NCBI RefSeq assembly: GCF_003583925.1
Contig: NZ_QYCN01000036.1
Location: 1 to 39,305 of the forward strand
DNA from: Hymenobacter rubripertinctus
Lineage (GTDB): Bacteria > Bacteroidota > Bacteroidia > Cytophagales > Hymenobacteraceae
Length of the DNA stretch: 39,305 nt
Reading direction: 5' to 3'
Both the position numbers and the translations under genes were made by a program. Under the pieces are notes generated by a model. That model did no database searches. It was given only the letters and a program-made list of their open reading frames with translations, and had not been told where the DNA came from. Positions 32,305-39,161 of this stretch are shown one piece after another. How positions within the stretch are numbered: the stretch's first letter is position 1; each line of letters opens with the position of its first letter.

Positions 32305-33639
32305 CTACATTCCGTACTTCTTTCCCCACAGCTCCCGCAGCCGTTCGCGGGCTTTGGCTTCGGCGGGGTTGTCGGCGGGCTGGTAGAAGGTGGTGCCGCT
32401 CAGGGTTTCGGGCATAAACTCCTGGTAGGCGAAGTGGCCGGGGTAGTCGTGCGAGTATTGGTACTGGCTGCCGTAGCCCAGCTCCTTCATGAGCTGGGTG
32501 GGGGCGTTGCGCAGCGGAATGGGCACCGGCTGCACGCCCTGCTGGCGCACCAGCGCCCGCGCCGCCCGAATGGCCTTGTAGCTGGCGTTGCTCTTGGGCG
32601 AGGTGGCCAGGTACACCACCGTCTGCCCCAAGATGATATCCGACTCGGGCATGCCAATCACCGTGACGGCCTGAAAGCAGCTCTGGGCCAGAATCAGGGC
32701 GTTGGGGTTGGCCAGGCCCACGTCTTCGGAGGCCAGAATGAGCAGGCGGCGGGCAATGAACTTGGCGTCTTCGCCGCCCTCCAGCATCACGGCCAGGTAG
32801 TAGAGCGCCGCGTTGGGGTCGGAGCCCCGGATGCTCTTGATAAAGGCCGAAATAACGTCGTAGTGCATTTCGCCGCCTTTGTCGTAGCGGGCCAGGTGCT
32901 GCTGGGCGAGCTGCTGCACGCCTTCGTCGGTGATGATGATTTCGCCGGTTTTCGGGTCGGGCCGGCTGGCTTCCACCACAATATCGAGCAGGTTGAGCAG
33001 CTTGCGCGCGTCGCCGCCCGAAATGGTGAGCAACGCGCCGTAGTCCTGCATGCGCACCTTTTTGGTCTTCAGCACCTCGTCCTCGGCCAGGGCTTTGTCT
33101 ACGAGGCTGGTAAGCACGTCTTTGCCCAGGGGTTCCAGCACGTACACCTGGGCCCGGCTCAGCACGGCCGGGATTACCTCGAACGATGGGTTTTCGGTGG
33201 TGGCCCCAATCAGCGTAACCACGCCCTGCTCCACCGCGCCCAGCAGCGCATCCTGCTGGCTTTTGCTGAAGCGGTGGATTTCATCAATAAAGAGCACCGT
33301 GCCGCGCTGCTTGCGGGCCCGCTCGATTACCTCACGCACGTCTTTCACGCCCGCGTTCACGGCGCTCAGCGAGGCGAAGGGCTTGCCCAGCTCCTGGGCC
33401 AGCAAATTGGCCAGGGTGGTTTTTCCCACGCCCGGCGGCCCCCACAGAATCAGGGAGGGCAGCCGGCCGGCGCTCAGGTAGCGGCGCAACACGCCCTCGG
33501 GGCCGACGAGGTGCTTCTGGCCGGCGTATTCGTCGAGGGTACGGGGGCGCAGGCGCTCGGCCAGCGGGGCGTGGGCACCCGGCCGGGCCGGTGGGCCGGG
33601 GTTAGGAACGGGGTCGGAATCGAAGAGGGAACCGGTCAT
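32305..33639 (-). CDS. rarA: replication-associated recombination protein A (RarA/MgsA)
   Basis: 444 residues, the usual length. It is an AAA+ ATPase of the clamp-loader-like RarA family acting at stalled replication forks. The N-terminal LAERLRPRTLDEYAGQKHLVG is the family signature. Walker A GPPGVGKTT is at 67-75 and Walker B LFIDEIHRF at about 116-124. A sensor-1 GATTENPSFEV, an Arg-finger region LSRAQVYVLEPL, and the C-terminal tetramerisation part (DPNAALYYLAVMLEGGEDAKFIARRL, YKAIRAAR) follow. The frame stays open upstream to 34665, but that part is the shadow of the transporter gene. The start codon abuts a palindromic repeat. Confidence 0.95.
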   Translation of the reverse strand: MTGSLFDSDPVPNPGPPARPGAHAPLAERLRPRTLDEYAGQKHLVGPEGVLRRYLSAGRLPSLILWGPPGVGKTTLANLLAQELGKPFASLSAVNAGVKDVREVIERARKQRGTVLFIDEIHRFSKSQQDALLGAVEQGVVTLIGATTENPSFEVIPAVLSRAQVYVLEPLGKDVLTSLVDKALAEDEVLKTKKVRMQDYGALLTISGGDARKLLNLLDIVVEASRPDPKTGEIIITDEGVQQLAQQHLARYDKGGEMHYDVISAFIKSIRGSDPNAALYYLAVMLEGGEDAKFIARRLLILASEDVGLANPNALILAQSCFQAVTVIGMPESDIILGQTVVYLATSPKSNASYKAIRAARALVRQQGVQPVPIPLRNAPTQLMKELGYGSQYQYSHDYPGHFAYQEFMPETLSGTTFYQPADNPAEAKARERLRELWGKKYGM

Positions 33640-33846
33640 TTTTGAGCTGCAAGCTTTAGGCTGCAAGCTACAAGCTTCGGCTGGGAGAGTCTTTTTTTTA
33701 GCGGCAAACCGCGAGCTGCAAGCTGTTCCCGAAGGCCGGGGGGAGCAGTGGCGACCACCAGTTCCTGGGGCTCTGAGGGTAATAGGCTGGTTAGAATAGT
33801 CGGCAGTGAGCCCGCAGCTTGTAGCTTGCGGCCTGAAGCTCAAAAA
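33640..33846. repeat. AAGCT-type inverted repeat filling the rarA/transporter spacer
   Basis: The left arm (33640-33677) and right arm (33815-33846) are inverted, with TTTTGAGCT / AGCTCAAAAA borders and GCAAGCTACAAGCT cores. The repeat starts at the base next to the rarA ATG and ends three bases before the transporter ATG, so both promoters lie within the element. The 137-base centre shows no gene. Confidence 0.7.
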
Positions 33847-33849
33847 GAA

Positions 33850-34785
33850 ATGAAGAATTCCGTTAAGGTCCACGCGGCCCTGTTTGTGGTGGCCCTGATT
33901 TACGCGGCCAACTACAGCATTTCCAAGGACGTGATGCCGCGCTACATGGGGCCGTTTGGGCTGGTGCTGCTGCGCATTGTGGGGGCCACGCTGTTTTTCG
34001 GGGTGATGAGCCGGCTGGTAGCACCCCAGGATCGGATTACGGGCCGCGCCGACAACCTGCGGGCCGTAGCCTGCGGCGTGCTCGGCATCGGCCTGAACCA
34101 GCTGCTGTTCTTTTCGGGCCTCAACCTGACCTCGCCCATCAACGCCTCCCTCATCCAGACCATCGCCCCAGTGGTTACGGTGCTGGCCTCGGCGGGGCTG
34201 CTGGGCGAAAAGCTGACGTTGCGCCGGGTGCTGGGCGTGGGCGTGGCCGGCCTGGGGGCGGCCAGCATCATCCTGAGCAAGGGCCCCGTGGCGGCCGGCG
34301 GCCAGGACGGGCTGCTGGGCAACGTGTTCATCCTGCTCAATGCCACCGCTTTCGGCGTTTACCTGGTGCTCGTGATGCCGCTCATGCGCAAGTACCACCC
34401 CTTCACGGTGCTGGCCCGCATTTTTCTGGTGGGCGCGTTTCTGGCGGTGCCCGCCGGCTGGCAGCAGGTGCAGGCCCCCGACTACGCCAGCTTCCCGCCC
34501 GGCATCTGGGCGGCCATTGCCTACATGGTTGTCTGCCTGACCATTCTGGCCTACCTGCTCAACAACTGGGCCCTCAAGTATGCCTCCCCGGCCCTGCTGG
34601 GCGCTTACATCTACCTCCAGCCGGCACTGGCCGTGCTCATTGCCGTGAGCCTGGGCAAGGACCACCTCACCTGGGACCGGGCCTGGCAGGGCTTATTGAT
34701 TTTTATCGGCGTGTTCCTGGTCAGCCGCAAGCCCCGCCCCAGCCAGCTGGCCGCCGTCCCCCCGCTCGAACCAATCCAGGATTAG
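33850..34785 (+). CDS. EamA-family (DMT) transporter
   Basis: 311 residues with ten expected membrane helices in two EamA repeats. The first covers AALFVVALIYAANYSISKDV to the LGVGVAGLGAASIIL helix. The second covers GNVFILLNATAFGVYLVLVM to GLLIFIGVFLVS. Conserved DMT features include LNLTSPINASLIQTIAPVVT and ALKYASPALLGAYIYLQPALAVLIA. These are inner-membrane exporters of metabolites such as amino acids or purines. The substrate cannot be read from sequence. The ATG at 33850 is chosen because the first helix begins there. Confidence 0.88.
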   Translation: MKNSVKVHAALFVVALIYAANYSISKDVMPRYMGPFGLVLLRIVGATLFFGVMSRLVAPQDRITGRADNLRAVACGVLGIGLNQLLFFSGLNLTSPINASLIQTIAPVVTVLASAGLLGEKLTLRRVLGVGVAGLGAASIILSKGPVAAGGQDGLLGNVFILLNATAFGVYLVLVMPLMRKYHPFTVLARIFLVGAFLAVPAGWQQVQAPDYASFPPGIWAAIAYMVVCLTILAYLLNNWALKYASPALLGAYIYLQPALAVLIAVSLGKDHLTWDRAWQGLLIFIGVFLVSRKPRPSQLAAVPPLEPIQD

Positions 34786-34803
34786 CTTCAAGCGTATGGC
34801 TTC

Positions 34804-34851
34804 AAGCCACAAGCCGCAAGCGCAGTTCTGATGGCTTGCGGCTTGCGGCTT
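34804..34851. terminator. shared hairpin between converging genes
   Basis: AAGCCACAAGCCGCAAGC (34804-34821) pairs with GCTTGCGGCTTGCGGCTT (34834-34851) with one mismatch and a 12-base loop. It lies between the transporter stop and the stop of the converging small membrane protein and can end both. It is made from the same AAGC units as the repeat at 33640. Confidence 0.6.
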
Positions 34852-34856
34852 CAAAC

Positions 34857-35069
34857 TCACCTGTCTCGCTTCTTATCGGCGGCCTCCTGGCGGCGGGCGT
34901 CGCGGACGCCGAGGGCAATGGCCACGAACGTAGACAGCAGCGGCACGAAGAACCCGAACAGCAGCCAGGGCCAGAACCGCCGCCCGTACATGTGGGCAAT
35001 GTACACGGTCATCACCGCCGACAGCAGGCAGACGGGCAGGGCAAAAAACAGAGTATCAAAGACCAGCAT
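34857..35069 (-). CDS. small membrane protein, 70 residues
   Basis: Two membrane segments (about 3-24 and 30-52: LFFALPVCLLSAVMTVYIA and WPWLLFGFFVPLLSTFVAIAL) with a short YGRRF turn, and a basic C-terminal tail (VRDARRQEAADKKRDR). No family is recognised. It starts 18 bases after the zinc-ribbon gene on the same strand and is probably translated with it. Confidence 0.7.
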   Translation of the reverse strand: MLVFDTLFFALPVCLLSAVMTVYIAHMYGRRFWPWLLFGFFVPLLSTFVAIALGVRDARRQEAADKKRDR

Positions 35070-35087
35070 CCGGCAAAAGTACGCCGC

Positions 35088-35345
35088 CTACTGATAAGCG
35101 GCCGGAATCTGGGCCAGCTGGGGCGGCAGCAGCCAGCCAGCGGGCCGCACGTTGGGATAAAACCACTCGGCCCCGCTTTCCAGCCACCGCGCCCGAAACG
35201 GCCGGGCGGCCTCCGGGGTGGCGTCGTGGTAGCCGAATTCGGCCCCGCAGCAGGCGCACAGCGTGTGGTCGGGCGTGCGCCCATCCGCACCCCACGGCGA
35301 CTCATCGTAATCCAGGCCGCACACGCGGCAAAACCAAAGGGCCAT
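35088..35345 (-). CDS. zinc-ribbon protein of the WFCRVCGLDYDE type
   Basis: 85 residues, soluble. Two Cys pairs (FCRVCG at 6-9 and CACCGAEFGY at 30-33) form a rubredoxin-like zinc ribbon. The remainder (FRARWLESGAEWFYPNVRPAGWLLPPQL) follows a pattern that I recall from a widespread family of small bacterial proteins of unknown function, sometimes near toxin or immunity genes. The annotation rests on the visible motif only. It is first in a two-gene unit with the small membrane protein. Confidence 0.75.
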   Translation of the reverse strand: MALWFCRVCGLDYDESPWGADGRTPDHTLCACCGAEFGYHDATPEAARPFRARWLESGAEWFYPNVRPAGWLLPPQLAQIPAAYQ

Positions 35346-35371
35346 AGGTGGTGGGAAGTTTAGATTTTGCC

Positions 35372-35586
35372 CGTCATCCGGAGCAGAGCGAAGGATTTTA
35401 TCACGTCAGAACCTTCGCAAAAGGACCTTTAAAACCGCTAATGTAAGGTTCCCGCAGAGGTGCGCAGAGGAAAACGCAGCGGTGCGCCGTGTTCTGACAG
35501 CCCGGGGCGGAGGCTTTCTACGCTTGAATGCCGGTAGCAATATCCGGTGCAAACCGGATAAGATCCTTCGCTCTGCTCAGGATGAC
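35372..35586. repeat. GTCATCCTGAGCG palindromic repeat, copy 2
   Basis: Inverted ends: CGTCATCCGGAGCAGAGCGA at 35372 and the matching TCGCTCTGCTCAGGATGAC ending at 35586, with two differences. The 150-base centre holds GCAGAGGTGCGCAGAGG, a short tandem also typical of dispersed repeats. It lies between the DUF58 stop and the zinc-ribbon start. Confidence 0.75.
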
Positions 35587-35592
35587 AGATGG

Positions 35593-36516
35593 TTACCCCC
35601 GCGCCTTGCCGCGCTTCACCAGGTAGGCGTAGAGCACTTTGTTGAACGGCTCCCGGATGTCAACCGGCACGAAGTCGATTTTATACTGGCCGCAGCGCAG
35701 GGCCAAATCGTGCTCGTAGCGGCGCATGGCGGCCTGGTACTGCTCGCGCACCTGGCTGGGCTGGAGCTTGAGGGTATGGCCGGTTTCGAGGTCCTCGAAC
35801 AGGTAGGGCCGGTCCTGGAAGTTGAAATCGGCCTCGGTGGCGCGGTCCATCACGTGAAACAGCAGCACCTCGTGGTGCTGATGACGCAGGTGCTGGAGGG
35901 CGGCCAGCATGTCGTCCTGCTCCTCGGGGGCGCGGCCCAGCATGTCGGAAAACAGGATAACCAACGAGCGTTTCGGAATCTGCTGGGCGATGGTGTGGAT
36001 GACACCCGCCACGTTGGTACCGGCACGGCCGGGCGCGGCGGGCCGTTCCAGCAGCTGTTGCAGCGTGAGCAGCAGCGTGTGGCGGTGGGTGCTGGTGGAG
36101 CGCACCGGCGTTTGCAGCTCCACCGTATCGGCAAACGTAACGAGGCCCACCGCGTCGCGCTGCCGTTGCAGGAGCGTGGTGAGGGCCGCCGCGCAGAGCA
36201 CCGAAAACCGCAGCTTGTCGTGGGTTGGGGCAGGGTAGTACATGCTCGGACTCACGTCGAGCAGCAGGTGGCAGCGCAGGTTGGTTTCCTCCTCGTAGCG
36301 CTTTACAAACAGCTTATCGGTGCGGGCAAACACCTTCCAGTCGAGGTGGCGGGTGCTTTCGCCGGGGTTGTAGAGGCGGTGCTCCGAGAACTCGACCGAG
36401 AAGCCGTGGTAGGGCGACTGGTGCAGGCCGGTAATGAAGCCCTCCACCAGCTGGCGGGCCAGAAACTCCAGGTTTCCGAAAGAACTGACGGCGGCAAGGT
36501 CGAGCGGTTGGGCCAT
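35593..36516 (-). CDS. DUF58 protein (VWA-like)
   Basis: 307 residues, the usual length. The conserved DUF58 core is seen: FSEHRLYNPGESTRHLDWKVFARTDKLFVKRYEEE (about 40-75). A MIDAS-like DVSPSM (about 84) and LVILFSDM mark a von Willebrand A-type fold. DUF58 proteins usually sit with a MoxR AAA+ ATPase and VWA-membrane proteins, and no such partner is adjacent here. A role in assembly or stress at the envelope is a family guess. The start MAQPLDL is chosen because upstream codons to 36615 have no coding character. Confidence 0.88.
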   Translation of the reverse strand: MAQPLDLAAVSSFGNLEFLARQLVEGFITGLHQSPYHGFSVEFSEHRLYNPGESTRHLDWKVFARTDKLFVKRYEEETNLRCHLLLDVSPSMYYPAPTHDKLRFSVLCAAALTTLLQRQRDAVGLVTFADTVELQTPVRSTSTHRHTLLLTLQQLLERPAAPGRAGTNVAGVIHTIAQQIPKRSLVILFSDMLGRAPEEQDDMLAALQHLRHQHHEVLLFHVMDRATEADFNFQDRPYLFEDLETGHTLKLQPSQVREQYQAAMRRYEHDLALRCGQYKIDFVPVDIREPFNKVLYAYLVKRGKARG

Positions 36517-36542
36517 GAAGCAGAGCGAAAAAAGACGGACAG

Positions 36543-36550
36543 GCAAGGTA
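36543..36550 (-). promoter_or_regulatory. candidate -7 box of the DUF58 gene
   Basis: TACCTTGC on the minus strand, one step from TAnnTTTG, 26 bases upstream of the start. Confidence 0.35.
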
Positions 36551-36834
36551 CGATGGAATCGGCCCGCACCATGAGCATGGCCCGCTACCGGCGCATAAAT
36601 CCGACCCATTGACATGCGTCGGCTGAAATATATAATCTTGATTTTATACCATGTTTTTTTTTACGCTGCTCATCCCCGTCAGAGCGACTTTTTGCCTTAT
36701 TTGCCCCGTTCTTCTGAATATTTCTCCCGGAATAGGAAAATTCAGGACTTAAAATTTTACTATCTGCCTGCAACTCCGTATTTTGCGCTGAACTTCAATC
36801 ATCTTGGAATAACAAAATTTTACCAGAAAGGACT
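36551..36834. other. AT-rich intergenic region upstream of the DUF3276 gene
   Basis: No gene. The stretch is far richer in A and T than its surroundings. A TATTTTG box at 36779-36785 (the same 7-base variant as upstream of copA) lies 49 bases before the GTG at 36835 and is a candidate promoter. Confidence 0.4.
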
Positions 36835-37203
36835 GTGGAAGACCGTCACGACCAGGAAGAGATTTACTCCCAGCGCATTAAAGCGGGGAAGCGCACGTAC
36901 TTTTTTGACGTGAAAGCCACGCGCGGGCAGGACTATTATCTGACCATTACGGAGAGCAAACGCCGCCTGCGCGACGATGATACGTTCTCCTACGAGAAAC
37001 ATAAAATCTTCCTCTACAAGGAGGATTTCCTCAAGTTTGTGGATGCCCTGCAAGATGCCGTGGACTACGTGCGCGACGAGCTGCTGACGCCCGAGGAAGT
37101 GGCCGAGCTCGACCGCCCCCGCCCCGCCTACGACAGCGAAAACCGCGACGGCAACTACAACCGCGCCGAGAACGGTACCAGCAACGGCAACAGCACTTAC
37201 TAA
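36835..37203 (+). CDS. DUF3276 (PUR-alpha/beta/gamma-like) DNA/RNA-binding protein
   Basis: 122 residues. IYSQRIKAGKRTYFFDVKATRGQDYYLTITESKRR and KHKIFLYKEDFLKFVDAL are the family core, a PUR fold that binds single-stranded nucleic acid, nearly universal in Bacteroidota. Only a GTG start (36835) fits the conserved N-terminus EDRHDQEEIYSQR, with AAAGGA just before it. The C-terminal 30 residues are an Asn/Ser/Gly/Arg-rich tail (GNYNRAENGTSNGNSTY), probably disordered. It has its own AT-rich upstream region and a hairpin downstream. Confidence 0.9.
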   Translation: MEDRHDQEEIYSQRIKAGKRTYFFDVKATRGQDYYLTITESKRRLRDDDTFSYEKHKIFLYKEDFLKFVDALQDAVDYVRDELLTPEEVAELDRPRPAYDSENRDGNYNRAENGTSNGNSTY

Positions 37204-37253
37204 CCCTTTAGCTTCTTCGGCCTAGCGAAACAACCCTACTCTCTTTAGTGCCC

Positions 37254-37288
37254 CACGGCGCGCCCGGCTTCGGCCCCGGCGCGCCGTG
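37254..37288 (+). terminator. GC hairpin after the DUF3276 gene
   Basis: A perfect 11-bp stem CACGGCGCGCC / GGCGCGCCGTG with a 13-base loop and only two T after it. Confidence 0.45.
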
Positions 37289-37347
37289 TTGCGTTCGGCC
37301 CGCCAGCGCCGGCCGGCGGGCACCGTGCTTTCCCCGAAAAAGCCCCG

Positions 37348-37355
37348 TACCTTCG
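37348..37355 (+). promoter_or_regulatory. candidate -7 box of ychF
   Basis: TACCTTCG, one mismatch to TAnnTTTG, 58 bases upstream of the ATG at 37414. Confidence 0.4.
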
Positions 37356-37413
37356 CCCCTTGAATTGGGCCGTTAGTCCGGCTCACTATTTCCCCAACTC
37401 ACCATCTCACCTT

Positions 37414-38511
37414 ATGGGTCTCCGCTGCGGTATCGTCGGCCTGCCGAACGTCGGCAAATCCACGCTTTTCAACGCCCTTTCCAACGCCAAAGCCGAATCG
37501 GCCAACTACCCGTTCTGCACCATCGAGCCCAACGTGGGCGTGATTACGGTGCCCGACGAGCGGCTCCAGATTCTGGAAGAGCTCGTGAACCCCAAGCGCG
37601 TGCTGCCCACCATCATCGAGTTCGTGGACATTGCCGGCCTCGTGAAGGGCGCCAGCAAGGGCGAAGGACTGGGCAATAAATTCCTGGCCAACATCCGCGA
37701 GGTCGATGCCATCATCCACGTGGTGCGCTGCTTCGACGACGAGAACATCGTGCACGTGGCCGGCGGCGTCGATCCGGTGTTCGACAAGGACGTGATTGAT
37801 ACCGAGCTCCAGATCAAGGACCTGGAGAGCATCGATAAGAAGCTGGCTAAGTCGGAGCGCTCGGCCAAGAGCGGCGACGCGGCGGCCAAGAAGGAAGTAG
37901 TGGTGCTCCAGCGCTTCAAGGACGCCCTCGAAGCCGGCCAGAACGCCCGCGCCCTGGACGTAACGCCCGAGGAGTTGGAAGCAGTGGCCGATTTGCAACT
38001 GCTTACCATCAAGCCCGTGATTTACGTGGCCAACGTCGACGAAGGCAGCATCCAGAACGGCAACGCCCACGTGGCCGCCCTGCAGGCCCACGTGGCCCAG
38101 GAAGGCGCCGAAGTGGTACTCGTGTCGGCCGCCATCGAGTCGCAGATTGCCGAGATGGAGGACCCCGAGGAAAAAGAGATGTTCCTGGGCGAATACGGCC
38201 TCACCGAGTCGGGCCTCAACCGCCTGATTCGCGCTTCCTACTCCCTGCTCAACCTGATTACCTACTTCACGGCCGGGGTGCAGGAAGTACGTGCCTGGAC
38301 GGTGCACCGGGGCGATAAAGCCCCCGCCGCCGCCGGCGTCATCCACTCCGATTTCGAGAAGGGTTTCATCCGCGCCGAAGTCATTAAGCTGCCCGACTAC
38401 CAGCAGTATAAAACCGAAGCCAAAATCAAGGAAGCCGGCAAAATGGCCGTCGAAGGCAAGGAATACGTGGTGCAGGACGGCGACATCATGCACTTCCGCT
38501 TCAACGTCTGA
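37414..38511 (+). CDS. ychF: redox-regulated ATPase YchF (Obg family)
   Basis: 365 residues, the family's normal length. The start MGLRCGIVGLPNVGKSTLFN is the universal N-terminus (P-loop GLPNVGKS at 9-16); the 18 codons before it are not conserved. G3 is DIAGLVKGASKGEGLG. The G4 site reads VANVDE instead of NKxD, which explains the family's preference for ATP over GTP. A coiled-coil insert (about 135-205) and the C-terminal TGS domain (TYFTAGVQEVRAWTV, YVVQDGDIMHFRFNV) follow. It binds ribosomes in the cytoplasm and is linked to stress response. Confidence 0.96.
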   Translation: MGLRCGIVGLPNVGKSTLFNALSNAKAESANYPFCTIEPNVGVITVPDERLQILEELVNPKRVLPTIIEFVDIAGLVKGASKGEGLGNKFLANIREVDAIIHVVRCFDDENIVHVAGGVDPVFDKDVIDTELQIKDLESIDKKLAKSERSAKSGDAAAKKEVVVLQRFKDALEAGQNARALDVTPEELEAVADLQLLTIKPVIYVANVDEGSIQNGNAHVAALQAHVAQEGAEVVLVSAAIESQIAEMEDPEEKEMFLGEYGLTESGLNRLIRASYSLLNLITYFTAGVQEVRAWTVHRGDKAPAAAGVIHSDFEKGFIRAEVIKLPDYQQYKTEAKIKEAGKMAVEGKEYVVQDGDIMHFRFNV

Positions 38512-38530
38512 TCACGGACTGGAGCGAAAC

Positions 38531-38660
38531 AGAACGTCATGCTGAGCGAAGCGGAGCGGAGTCGAAGCATCTCTACTGCAATGGTAATCATGACTACTGC
38601 AACGAAGCGGTAGAGATGCTTCGACTACGGCTGCGCCTTCGCTCAGCATGACACGTTCTT
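38531..38660. repeat. GTCATGCTGAGCG palindromic repeat, copy 3
   Basis: The left arm (about 38531-38576) and right arm (about 38610-38660) are inverted copies containing GTCATGCTGAGCGAAG and AGTCGAAGCATCTCTAC, with a small insertion difference. It follows ychF and precedes the phnA-like gene and may separate their transcripts. It is a variant (GTCATG) of the GTCATC copies 1 and 2. Confidence 0.8.
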
Positions 38661-38684
38661 TCTACCGCTTGCCTCCCCAACCTC

Positions 38685-38894
38685 ATGGACGTAAAAGACA
38701 GCAACGGCACCCTGCTCGCGGAAGGCGACTCGGTGACGCTCATCAAGGACCTAAAAGTGAAGGGCTCCTCGCTCACGCTCAAGCGCGGCACAGTGGTCAA
38801 GAACATCCGCCTCACCAACAGCCCCGCCGAAATCGAAGGCCGGGCCGGCGGCAGCACGATGGTGCTCAAAACCGAGTTCCTGAAGAAAGCTTGA
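38685..38894 (+). CDS. PhnA/YjdM C-terminal-domain protein
   Basis: 69 residues: VKDSNGTLLAEGDSVTLIKDLKVKG, LKRGTVVKNIRLTNSPAEIEGR and STMVLKTEFLKKA. These form the complete C-terminal SH3-like domain of PhnA (YjdM), whose full form is about 110 residues. The N-terminal zinc ribbon is absent, and its absence looks natural because an ATG opens directly at the domain border. Despite the old name, a role in phosphonate use is not established. A clear terminator follows. Confidence 0.85.
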   Translation: MDVKDSNGTLLAEGDSVTLIKDLKVKGSSLTLKRGTVVKNIRLTNSPAEIEGRAGGSTMVLKTEFLKKA

Positions 38895-38929
38895 CGCCGC
38901 GGTTTCTGCCGCCCCCGCCGTACCTTAAA

Positions 38930-38970
38930 CGCCCCGCCCGAACGATTCGGGCGGGGCGCTTTTTATTTAT
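38930..38970 (+). terminator. Rho-independent terminator
   Basis: A perfect 13-bp stem (38930-38942 with 38946-38958), loop CGA, followed by CTTTTTATTTATT. Confidence 0.9.
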
Positions 38971-38981
38971 TGCCAGCTCTC

Positions 38982-39161
38982 ATGCCTCATCACCTTCTAG
39001 AAAAGCATATTACATCCGTGCTCGATAAATTGGTAGGGCGTCAATTATCTGCCTATTTCTTTTATGAGTCTGAACCAGACTATTTATCGACTAATCCTGG
39101 TAAAATAGACATTATAGGATTTCAGATTGAGTTAGTTTTTGATACCGTTGAATCTATTTTT
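38982..39161 (+). pseudogene. small AT-rich gene disrupted by the right insertion sequence
   Basis: Sixty codons are intact from an ATG at 38982 (MPHHLLEKHITSVLDKLVGR..., DIIGFQIELVFDTVESIF). At 39162 the terminal repeat of the IS1-like element begins, and the frame reads 12 more codons into it before a stop at 39198-39200. The coding part is much richer in A and T than the neighbours, a sign of recent transfer. The opening helix and the IELVF strand recall small immunity-type or unknown proteins of mobile regions, but no family is recognised. The rest of the gene, if it survives, lies beyond the element. Confidence 0.7.

Noticed and set aside
33640..34665. In-frame upstream extension of rarA to 34665
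   Set aside because: It overlaps the transporter gene on the other strand and crosses a palindromic repeat. The conserved RarA sequence begins near 33639.
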